Source of the DNA: a bacterium UBP15_UBA6099
GTDB taxonomy: Bacteria; UBP15; UBA6099
Assembly (NCBI GenBank): GCA_002435745.1
Contig: DIWT01000047.1
Location: 1 to 17,567, forward strand
Length of the DNA stretch: 17,567 nucleotides
Direction of reading: 5' to 3'
The translations under genes and the position numbers were made by a program. Position 1 is the first letter of the stretch. Every line of letters begins with the position of its first letter. The notes under the pieces are model-generated. The model was given only the letters and a program-made list of their open reading frames with translations. It ran no database searches and had not been told where the DNA came from. Shown piece by piece: positions 1 through 5,955 of the stretch.

Positions 1-12
1 GCAGAAACTACT

Positions 13-1461
13 TTACACAACTCCCGCGGGAGCCACCGTTCCCTGCTTGACGCATGTTGAGGAAGACCCCACGCCGCCCGTCTGGCAGGTGGTCGATTTA
101 ATAATCGGGGGGGACGGCCTGTCCGGAATTTTGACAGTAGCGCTCCTGTTGTCCTTAATCAGATCCAGACCGGGCGTGAGGTCTACCACATAGAACGGGG
201 CGCCGCCTGACAACTGTATTTTCCCTGTCAGAAACACCATGGTCGAGCTTTTGCTGGATGAACCGATTAAGGTTTTTCCATTGGGCAACGAGTTCTTTGA
301 GATTAATCTCAACTCGTTGTTTGAGTACCCGACTTTAAAGCGGGCTTCAGCGTCCGTGCCCACAAAAATCTTGCATGCAAGCGGATCAGGCGTGTTCGGG
401 TTGGTAACGCAGTCGCCGCTCCAGAGAACCTTGTCAAGGTTGCCGCCTACGGATTCCGCTTTAGGCGCGAACGAAATCGCGAAAGCGTTAGGGAAGTGAA
501 TGTCTGCCGGGTTCGGGTCCGTTATGTCGGGGTTGAAGAATATCATGAGATAGCCTTCGATAGCTCCCGCGCCCGATTGAGGCGGTTGCGCGCCGAGTTT
601 AATCTTCGCGCACACGACGTCGTCAGTCGGCAGGTCTCCGAACCCCTTGCCCGCGCTCGCCGAGTATCCTCCGACATCCAGTATCTGCAAGCCGGAGACT
701 ACCGTCTGGTTGCCGTTCGCGTCCGGCTCGCCGCAGGTGTCCCCGGTGGGATCATTGACGGAATAACTCGCGCCGCAAACCGGAGCGCCCGTCTGATTTG
801 CCGAACAGCGCTCATAACTGGACATCATCGAGCAGTTGCTCGTGGCAGCCGTTTCATACGACGCGTTCCACGATGTCACGCTGCTGCAAGACGCTTTATC
901 AGGGTTGGGGAGTTGCGAAGTGACGTTCCCTCTTCCGTCTACGGCGACTATATAGTAATAGACAACATCGCCCTCCGTTGTGCCTGCAAGACTTATTTCT
1001 CCCTCAAACTTCCCCGAATCAGCGCTATAAGACATAGTCACAGCAGGACCGGTGTTGGCGACTTCGTTAATGTAGTAGTAAAGTTTCGGGTTCCCAGCCC
1101 TCATACAGCTCCCTACCCCGTTGGGATTCGGAATGCAAGGAGGATTGGGCTCAATAGACGGGTCGGGCCTGCCCCACCATTCAGCCATCGCGCAGTCCGT
1201 CCTGTCACAATTAACTCCGCAACAGGCTTGCATCTGTTCCTGTCCGACAATCGTCGCGTAAACCTTCATGCTTGCGCCCGCCACCGCCGTTGAGTTCGTT
1301 ATGTCTGTTATCTTCGGCGTCTTTGGAATCGTGGGGATGTCAAACTTGAACTTGACCTCGTCCGAACCAACAGCGAGGGAACCGCATCCTAAAACAACAG
1401 CCACCGCGAGCGCTACAGCCGCCCTCCGCGTTATCCGCTTCCAGTCTGTTCGTTTTTTCAT
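13..1461 (-). CDS. Cysteine-rich secreted lipoprotein, function unknown
   Basis: A 482-residue protein with an N-terminal export signal: basic residues 1-13, a hydrophobic core at about 14-25 and a lipobox-like VLGC that would lipidate Cys26. Gly at +2 would favour the outer membrane. The ATG has GGAGG 9 nt upstream. Residues about 50-185 look like an Ig/FN3-type beta domain: two YYY strands (128-130, 168-170) lead into a VAVDGRGNV turn, a pattern common in secreted bacterial beta-sandwiches. This domain is interrupted by a Cys/Pro-rich loop (C80, C81, C85, C90, C109, C119). A second Cys group follows (C192, C210, C219, C229, C243). The C-terminal part (about 255-445) has a beta-rich pattern with a G-Y-L-M-I-F-F-N-P strand, then a Pro/Ser/Thr-rich tail with C459 and C470. 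Sixteen cysteines remain after the lipid cysteine, suggesting disulfides and periplasmic or surface location. I do not recognise the family. Ordinary SPI cleavage after the signal is the alternative. Confidence 0.85.
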   Translation of the reverse strand: MKKRTDWKRITRRAAVALAVAVVLGCGSLAVGSDEVKFKFDIPTIPKTPKITDITNSTAVAGASMKVYATIVGQEQMQACCGVNCDRTDCAMAEWWGRPDPSIEPNPPCIPNPNGVGSCMRAGNPKLYYYINEVANTGPAVTMSYSADSGKFEGEISLAGTTEGDVVYYYIVAVDGRGNVTSQLPNPDKASCSSVTSWNASYETAATSNCSMMSSYERCSANQTGAPVCGASYSVNDPTGDTCGEPDANGNQTVVSGLQILDVGGYSASAGKGFGDLPTDDVVCAKIKLGAQPPQSGAGAIEGYLMIFFNPDITDPNPADIHFPNAFAISFAPKAESVGGNLDKVLWSGDCVTNPNTPDPLACKIFVGTDAEARFKVGYSNNELRLISKNSLPNGKTLIGSSSKSSTMVFLTGKIQLSGGAPFYVVDLTPGLDLIKDNRSATVKIPDRPSPPIIKSTTCQTGGVGSSSTCVKQGTVAPAGVV

Positions 1462-1551
1462 CGGACACGTCCTCCTTTTCTTTTAGCAAACTCTGCCGAA
1501 CTCCGTTCCGCCATGCCGGGTTGCCAAACGATAACAAGCTCTCCTGCGCAA

Positions 1552-1580
1552 TAAATATCAAATTGTTTGCCAACTTGCAA
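1552..1580 (-). promoter_or_regulatory. Possible promoter of the Cys-rich lipoprotein gene
   Basis: On the minus strand TTGCAA (1580-1575) is followed after 17 bases by TATTTA (1557-1552), which is preceded by TGA as in an extended -10. The -35 matches 4/6 and the -10 only 3/6. Transcription would start about 85 nt before the ATG. Weak evidence. Confidence 0.25.
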
Positions 1581-1663
1581 AAAACGCCTCGAAAAAGAAA
1601 CCCTTTATTCAAGGCCATATTTTTATCGTCGCTCTTTCGGTTTTCGAGATTAAAGGCCAAACT

Positions 1664-1702
1664 GTGACTTTTTTGCCACTAGGCCTGCGACTTTTTTGTC
1701 GC
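1664..1702. repeat. Two tandem T6-centred palindromes
   Basis: Two 16-bp near-identical dyads, GTGACTTTTTTGCCAC (1664-1679, one mismatched pair) and GCGACTTTTTTGTCGC (1687-1702, perfect 5-bp arms). Their centres are 23 bp apart, about two helical turns. Paired dyads on one DNA face suit a dimeric regulator, and they lie about 200 bp upstream of the lipoprotein start. No known regulator consensus was matched with confidence. Confidence 0.4.
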
Positions 1703-1760
1703 AAAAACGGAGGGAAAAGTGGTGGAAAAGACAAAAAGACCAAAGAGATGCCTCCGGCGG

Positions 1761-1857
1761 CCAAAGAGAAACTTTTGAAAAAGTTTCTCTTTGGAATCTC
1801 TTCAAAACGTTTCAATGGTCGTCGGGAGTGAATCGCTTCCGCGCTTCCCTCCCGACG
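1761..1857 (+). repeat. Composite two-hairpin repeat, copy A
   Basis: An AT-rich perfect hairpin has 16-base arms (1761-1776 and 1779-1794) around the core AACTTTTGAAAAAGTT. A tail AATCTCTTCAAAACGTTTCA follows (1795-1814). A GC-rich hairpin comes next (arms 1820-1832 and 1845-1857, one mismatch, loop containing CGCTTCCGC). The tail hexamer TCTCTT (1797-1802) repeats the same hexamer in the 3' arm (1786-1791), so it could also pair with AAGAGA in the 5' arm (1764-1769). The same layout recurs in copy B in opposite orientation. Antisense to its flanking genes. Confidence 0.75.
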
Positions 1858-1925
1858 CCCCATGTATAATCATTTAGAAACAGATTCCACTGAAAACCCT
1901 TTCCCAACATCTTTTTCCATGACAC

Positions 1926-2021
1926 GCGCCGAAGGCGGAAGCGAAGCTCCGCATTCGGCGCTAGCATGAAATGTTTTGAAAGGGATTTTAAGGGAAAACT
2001 TTTTCAAAAGTTTTCCCTTAA
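1926..2021 (-). repeat. Composite two-hairpin repeat, copy B
   Basis: Read on the minus strand: a perfect AT-rich hairpin with 16-base arms (2021-2006 and 2003-1988) around the same AACTTTTGAAAAAGTT core. The tail (1987-1967) differs from copy A only by TCCCTT for TCTCTT, one extra T and A for G. A GC-rich hairpin follows, with arms 1961-1954 and 1933-1926, a one-base mismatch, and an inner stem 1952-1946/1942-1935 with one unpaired A. It starts 19 nt after the stop of the cNMP/GAF gene, so it could also end or protect the pilT operon mRNA, although no clear U-tract follows the first hairpin. Confidence 0.75.
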
Positions 2022-2039
2022 CGCATCAATTATGTTTTG

Positions 2040-3005
2040 CTAAAACATGATTGATTTTCTATCGAAGTTTTCCCTTGCGGCGGTGTCCTGCTGGAAGAGA
2101 GCGGCTTCGATGGCGGCGGCGGCCTGAGAGGCTACGCCGTTGATGAGATTGATGTTGGCGTTGTCGAAGCCCTTGCCGTCGAGGCGCTGGGCGAGGAGCA
2201 GGGCGCCGAAAGGGCGTCCGGCCCGCGCCAGAGGCGCTATCAGCATGTCGGGCCGCTCGAATCCGAGTCTGGGCAGCCCGGCGCACTCCGGAGCGCTGTC
2301 GAAATTCCTGACGCAAAGCGTCTCCTGCTCGGCGAGGGCCTTTCCGACGACCCCTTCGCCTTCGCGGATTTTCACGTTGAGCATGTCGGAAGAGCCTAGA
2401 CCGACGGCGTGTTTGCACTCAAGTTTTCCGGTGATTTCGTTCAGAACGAAGACCGCGCCCATTTCCACTTTAACGGTGTTGACCAGCGGGCGGAGAATGC
2501 CTTCGAGGAGCTGGTCTATCGGCGGGGCGGCTCCCACCACCTTGCCTATCTCGTACAGCACGACAAGTTCCTCGTTGGTTCTTCGCAGCCGCTCGGACAG
2601 CACGTTCATGAAAGAGACGAAAAACCTGATTGCGGCCTGAGGGTATTCGCGCAGCAGGCGGATGAAGTTCTCGCGCGTGATTTTAAAAATAATGGAGTCG
2701 AACTCCGCGCGCGCCGACGCCGAGCGGGGAGAGCCTTCCAGAAGAGTCATCTCCCCGAGATATGCGCCGGCGGAGAGCAGCGCCAGAGATTTTTCTTCTC
2801 CCGCCATCGAGTCTATGGTTTTGTATACCCGGATCGCTCCGCTTACTATTATGCAGAGAGAATCGCCGGGGTCTCCCTCGACGAACAGATTCTTTCCGGA
2901 AGGGAGTTCGACTTTTTCAATGACGGGAGCGAACCGGGCAAGCTCGTCGTCCTTGAACTGCGCGAACAGCTCGATACCCTTCAGCTCCGAAATGTCCAGA
3001 GTCAT
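2040..3005 (-). CDS. Cyclic-nucleotide-binding and GAF sensor protein
   Basis: A 321-residue cytoplasmic protein. Residues about 10-135 form a CRP-type cyclic-nucleotide-binding domain: FAQFKDDEL entry, V-E-G-D-P-G-D-S-L turn (42-50), and a phosphate-binding cassette L-G-E-M-x(5)-G-S-P-R-S-A-S (83-97) keeping the Glu and Arg used by cAMP/cGMP binders. A helix (130-155) leads into a GAF domain (about 160-303) with V-G-L-G and E-G-V-V-G-K-A-L signatures. There is no helix-turn-helix, so it is not a classical CRP transcription factor; it probably senses a ligand and acts by protein contact. The ATG lies 4 nt after the pilT stop, with GAGGGG inside pilT 7 nt before it, so the two genes are co-translated. 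It plausibly tunes pilus retraction. Its ligand, and whether it binds a nucleotide at all, cannot be told. Confidence 0.85.
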   Translation of the reverse strand: MTLDISELKGIELFAQFKDDELARFAPVIEKVELPSGKNLFVEGDPGDSLCIIVSGAIRVYKTIDSMAGEEKSLALLSAGAYLGEMTLLEGSPRSASARAEFDSIIFKITRENFIRLLREYPQAAIRFFVSFMNVLSERLRRTNEELVVLYEIGKVVGAAPPIDQLLEGILRPLVNTVKVEMGAVFVLNEITGKLECKHAVGLGSSDMLNVKIREGEGVVGKALAEQETLCVRNFDSAPECAGLPRLGFERPDMLIAPLARAGRPFGALLLAQRLDGKGFDNANINLINGVASQAAAAIEAALFQQDTAARENFDRKSIMF

Positions 3006-3009
3006 GGAT

Positions 3010-4062
3010 TCACCCCTCGACGGCGGACCGCATCGCGTCCGGATTGGACGCGCGGGAAATAGCGTCGTCTTTGCTGATAATTCCTTTTTTAAAGTAGAAA
3101 AGCAGAGAGTCGTCCATCGAGATCATGCCGAGGTCGGCTCCGGCGCGGATGGCTTCGGGGATGCGGTGTATCTGTCCGTCGCGAATGAGGTTGGAAATGG
3201 CGGGAGTGACGATGAGGATCTCGCGGGCGGCGATTCTGGCCGGTTTGTCCGCGCGAGGCACAAGCTGCTGCGAGATGACCCCCTTGAGAGTCACCGAAAG
3301 CTGATAGCGTATCTGCTGCTGCTGGTAGGAAGGAAAGACCTCGACGATTCTGCCGATGCTCTGGGCGGCGTTGACGGTGTGAAGGGTGGCAAGCACCAGC
3401 GGGCCTGTCTCGGCTATCGTCACCGCCGCCATCATCGTCTCCATGTCGCGCATCTCGCCGACCAGAAGCACGTCGGGGTCTTCCCTGAGGACGGCCCGGA
3501 GCGCGGACGAAAAAGAGTTGGTGTTCGGGCCGACAGCGCGCTGGTGAACAAGACCTTTCTCGCTGTCGAACAGGAACTCAATCGGGTCCTCGACCGTGAT
3601 TATGTGCGCCTCTCGCTCTCGGTTGATGAGGTCGACCATGGCTGCGAGCGTGGTGGATTTGCCGCTGGCGGTGGGGCCGGTCACAAGAACAAGCCCGCTT
3701 TTCATCCGCGCCAAGTGGAATCCCACAGGCGGCATCAGCACGGCTTTCATGTCGGGCGGCCTTGGCGGAATAACCCGCATCACCGCCGCGACGCCGTAGT
3801 TGTCGTAAAAAGCGTTAACCCTGAATCTTCCGCCAGTTATGCTGTGGGAGAAGTCGATTTCTTTTTCATCCGCCAGCCGGTGCTTCTGCTCGTCGGACAT
3901 AATGGAAAAAATCAGCCTCTTGGCCATGTCCCATTCGAGCTTTTCCTCGCCGACGCGGGTGAGTCTGCCGCCGATCCTGAACACAGGTGGAAGCCCGCGG
4001 GCGAAATGCACGTCCGACGCCCCCATCTGAACCGCTTTTTCCAGAATATCGTTCATCTCCAT
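3010..4062 (-). CDS. pilT: Type IV pilus retraction ATPase PilT
   Basis: A 350-residue hexameric ATPase that depolymerises type IV pili at the inner-membrane face and powers twitching. An N-terminal PAS-like domain (A-S-D-V-H-F at 15-20, then R-V-N-A-F) precedes the secretion-ATPase core: Walker A GPTASGKST (129-137), Asp box HIITVEDPIEF (153-163), Walker B DPDVLLVGEMRD (195-206) and His box LATLHT (224-229). PilT is favoured over PilB by the short length, the absence of the tetracysteine Zn motif, and the C-terminal AISNLIRDGQ (288-297), a close variant of the AIRNLIRE retraction motif. I chose the ATG at 4062 because GGAG lies 10 nt before it; a TTG at 4071 touches that GGAG and another ATG is at 4056. 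First gene of a pair with the cNMP/GAF gene. No pilin or PilB/PilC gene is nearby. Confidence 0.95.
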   Translation of the reverse strand: MEMNDILEKAVQMGASDVHFARGLPPVFRIGGRLTRVGEEKLEWDMAKRLIFSIMSDEQKHRLADEKEIDFSHSITGGRFRVNAFYDNYGVAAVMRVIPPRPPDMKAVLMPPVGFHLARMKSGLVLVTGPTASGKSTTLAAMVDLINREREAHIITVEDPIEFLFDSEKGLVHQRAVGPNTNSFSSALRAVLREDPDVLLVGEMRDMETMMAAVTIAETGPLVLATLHTVNAAQSIGRIVEVFPSYQQQQIRYQLSVTLKGVISQQLVPRADKPARIAAREILIVTPAISNLIRDGQIHRIPEAIRAGADLGMISMDDSLLFYFKKGIISKDDAISRASNPDAMRSAVEG

Positions 4063-4161
4063 GACCGGCAATCTCCGTCAATTCGTCCGGAGGGGGCAAA
4101 AAACACCCCGTCCACACGCTTTTTTTAGCTTATTATTTTTTATTTCCGGCTTTACTTATTC

Positions 4162-4170
4162 TGATATAAT
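4162..4170 (+). promoter_or_regulatory. Extended -10 promoter for fliN
   Basis: TGATATAAT (4162-4170) is a perfect TATAAT with the extended TGN element, in an AT-rich spacer between divergent pilT and fliN. No good -35 is seen (TTTCCG at 4143-4148 is weak), which extended -10 promoters tolerate. The leader would be about 90 nt. Confidence 0.5.
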
Positions 4171-4268
4171 AGTTAAAATTGCAACAATAATATTATCGGA
4201 GCAATCGAATTATCGCAACCGATTCAATAAATAAACAATCGCGCGGTAGAGGCCGGGAGGAGAGATAA

Positions 4269-4856
4269 ATGGGCGACCCCACCCTGAATCAGGATGAAAT
4301 AGACGCGTTGTTGGCTGAAGTGCAGGACCCGACGGAAGGCCCCGCCGATGGCGGTGGCGCGGTCGAGGAACTGACGGCGGACGATTTGGCTGGACTTGAA
4401 GGGATGCTGGACGACCCGGCGCCCGCGAAGTCCGCGCCTGCTGCGCCCCCGCCTCCCGCTATGGACGATTTCGGCGGAGACGATTTAGCGGCCATGCTGG
4501 ATGACTCTCCGGCTCCCGCTCCCGTAGCCGACGCTCCTGCAGCGCCGGCGGCTCACGCCTCCGCGCCCGCCGCAATCTCCCATCCGGATTTTGCGACTAA
4601 AAACATCGAAACTCTTCTCGACGTGCCGCTTCAGGTGGTCGTCGAACTCGGTAGAACTGAAATGGCCATTCAGAAAGTTCTCGACCTCGGCCCCGGTTCG
4701 GTGGTTGAGCTTAACCGCCTTTCGGGCGAGCCGATAAACATCATGGTCAACGGCAAACTCGTCGCGCGCGGCGAGGTGGTCGTAGTCGACGAGAACTTCG
4801 GCATTAAAATAACCAACATTATCAGCCCGATGGAAAGGCTCTCGCAACTTAACTGA
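4269..4856 (+). CDS. fliN: FliN-type flagellar motor switch protein
   Basis: A 195-residue protein with a C-terminal FliN/SpoA domain (about 112-195): IETLLDVPLQVVVELGRTEM, then LGPGSVVELNRLSGEPI, VNGKLVARGEVVVVDENFGIKI and a final ISPMERL. FliN forms the lower C-ring of the flagellar switch; related SpoA domains form type III secretion sorting platforms. The N-terminus has LNQDEIDALLAE (6-17), like the peptide by which FliM and FliY bind phosphorylated CheY. It is followed by an Ala/Pro-rich linker with two further acidic motifs (ADDLAGLEGMLDD 37-49, GDDLAAMLDD 70-79). No CheC phosphatase domain is present, so it is not full FliY. At 195 residues it is longer than a minimal FliN because of the linker. 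ATG with GGGAGG 8 nt upstream. Divergent from pilT and 44 nt before the parvulin gene; no other flagellar gene is in view. Confidence 0.88.
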   Translation: MGDPTLNQDEIDALLAEVQDPTEGPADGGGAVEELTADDLAGLEGMLDDPAPAKSAPAAPPPPAMDDFGGDDLAAMLDDSPAPAPVADAPAAPAAHASAPAAISHPDFATKNIETLLDVPLQVVVELGRTEMAIQKVLDLGPGSVVELNRLSGEPINIMVNGKLVARGEVVVVDENFGIKITNIISPMERLSQLN

Positions 4857-4887
4857 GCCGCCCGACGGCGACCCACAATCCAACATT

Positions 4888-4892
4888 GGAGG
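4888..4892 (+). promoter_or_regulatory. Ribosome binding site fixing a TTG start
   Basis: GGAGG (4888-4892) lies 8 nt before the TTG at 4901. The same frame also opens with a TTG at 4886, but that codon overlaps the ribosome site, so 4901 is the more likely start. The shorter protein begins MKQSKK, a normal signal-peptide n-region. Confidence 0.7.
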
Positions 4893-4900
4893 CTGACGCC

Positions 4901-5839
4901 TTGAAACAGTCCAAGAAGCTTGTCATTTGTTGTGTAATCGCTCCGTTTATCGCATTGTCAGCAGGTTGCAAGAAGACTCCCGCGGATCCGGCGAAACAGG
5001 GCGCTGACGCCCAGACGGTCATCGCCGAGTTCGACGGCGGCAAACTTACCGCCGAAGACCTTAACTACGCGATTCCGCATCTCGCTCCGATGGTGCAGCA
5101 GCAGCTTCAGGACCCGGCGCAGAAGGAACAGTTAGTTTCCAAAGTGGCCGAGTTCATGGCCCTCGCCTCCGCCGCCCGCGAAAAAGGCTACGACAAAGAC
5201 CCCGAAACCAAAGCGATGATTGATTTCTACATCAATCAGATACTTGCTCAGACGTACTTTACGAAAGAAATCGAGCCGCAAGTGGCGAAAGTCGCCGTCT
5301 CCGACGAAGAGGTTAAGAAATACTACGACGAGAACAAAGCCGAGTTTTCGAGCGGCAAGATGAAAGCAAGACATATACTGGTCGACACGGAGGAGGAGGC
5401 CCGCGCGCTGCACGCGAAAGTCGCCGCCGCCCCGGACACGTTCTCCGCAGTCGCCAAAGAGAAATCAAAGTGCCCCAGCAGCGCCAACGGCGGAAACCTC
5501 GACTGGTTCGATCGCGGCCAGATGGCTCCCGAATTCGAATCCGTAGCCTTCGCTCTCAATAAAGGGCAGATAAGCGAGCCTTTCCAGTCCCGCTTCGGAT
5601 GGCACATCGTTATCGCCGACGACAAGACGGAAGTCGACGCCACCCCGTTCGAGGAAGTCAAGGAAGGCATCAAACAGAAAATGCTGGCCGAGAAAAAAGA
5701 GAAGATTTCCGAAGAGACCGTAGAAGCTCTGAAGAAGCAGAAGAACTTCGTGCTCCACAAAGACAAGCTGGATAAAGTCGGCGTTCAGAAGACGCCCGAA
5801 GTTCCGCCCATGCCCCCGGTTCCGCCCGCCGGACAGTGA
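4901..5839 (+). CDS. Lipid-anchored parvulin-type peptidyl-prolyl isomerase
   Basis: A 312-residue exported foldase. The signal peptide ends in the lipobox LSAGC, so Cys23 would be lipidated, with Lys at +2 and +3. A SurA-N-like helical chaperone region (about 38-130) begins with VIAEFDGGKLTAEDLNYAI. The parvulin (rotamase) domain is at about 153-242: MKARHILVDTEEEA, the FSAVAKEKSKCPSSANGGNLDWFDRGQMAPEF pattern split by short gaps, and FGWHIVIADD at the end. A charged coiled-coil-like helix (250-285) and a Pro-rich tail (VPPMPPVPPAGQ) close it. It resembles PrsA/PpiC-type lipoproteins and would help fold secreted or outer-membrane proteins by cis-trans isomerisation at proline. It follows fliN by 44 nt, probably on the same transcript, and ends before a strong terminator. 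Membrane choice (inner or outer) is not settled. Confidence 0.92.
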   Translation: MKQSKKLVICCVIAPFIALSAGCKKTPADPAKQGADAQTVIAEFDGGKLTAEDLNYAIPHLAPMVQQQLQDPAQKEQLVSKVAEFMALASAAREKGYDKDPETKAMIDFYINQILAQTYFTKEIEPQVAKVAVSDEEVKKYYDENKAEFSSGKMKARHILVDTEEEARALHAKVAAAPDTFSAVAKEKSKCPSSANGGNLDWFDRGQMAPEFESVAFALNKGQISEPFQSRFGWHIVIADDKTEVDATPFEEVKEGIKQKMLAEKKEKISEETVEALKKQKNFVLHKDKLDKVGVQKTPEVPPMPPVPPAGQ

Positions 5840-5877
5840 CCTGACGCCGCGATTAGCGGCACAAACAAGAAATTCCC

Positions 5878-5913
5878 ACAGCCCCCGCCTCAAAACGGGG
5901 GCTGTTTGTTTTT
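5878..5913 (+). terminator. Rho-independent terminator after the parvulin gene
   Basis: Perfect 10-bp stem ACAGCCCCCG/CGGGGGCTGT (5878-5887, 5896-5905) with an 8-nt loop, followed by a T-rich run (TTGTTTTTATT). It lies between convergent genes; the opposite strand has no comparable T-run, so it serves mainly the fliN-parvulin transcript. A small GCCGC/GCGGC hairpin (5846-5860) lies just upstream. Confidence 0.9.
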
Positions 5914-5955
5914 ATTGTTTAACTATTGAACATCACTGTTTGAAATATTTGTATA

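Larger units (their letters stand above)
1462..2039. other. Gene-free spacer rich in inverted repeats
   Basis: This is 578 bases between two minus-strand genes. Short open frames exist but cross the hairpins and have no supporting ribosome site or family resemblance. From the left it holds the leader and possible promoter of the lipoprotein gene, two 16-bp T6-centred palindromes, composite element A on the plus strand, an AT-rich linker (about 1858-1925), and composite element B on the minus strand ending 19 nt before the stop of the cNMP/GAF gene. A further small inverted repeat (ATGTTTT/AAAACAT, 2032-2048) spans that stop codon. Confidence 0.7.

Noticed and set aside
496..1293. Plus-strand open frame opposite the Cys-rich lipoprotein gene
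   Set aside because: Arg/Val-rich translation without a domain pattern; the minus strand has a signal peptide, lipobox and good ribosome site.
1660..1685. Possible sigma-54 promoter (TGGCA with a later GGCC) on the minus strand
   Set aside because: The spacing between the GG and GC elements does not fit the -24/-12 rule.
1609..1863. 84-codon minus-strand frame in the repeat-rich spacer
   Set aside because: It runs through the hairpins of element A and has no ribosome site or recognisable content.
4091..4127. Terminator-like GGGG...CCCC hairpin with a later T7 run on the plus strand
   Set aside because: Only a 4-bp stem, the T-run is about ten bases away, and no plus-strand gene ends there.
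2662..4128. Long plus-strand open frame (488 codons) opposite pilT and the sensor gene
   Set aside because: It is the antisense shadow of pilT, whose motifs are unmistakable, and its translation is low-complexity His/Arg-rich with no domain pattern.
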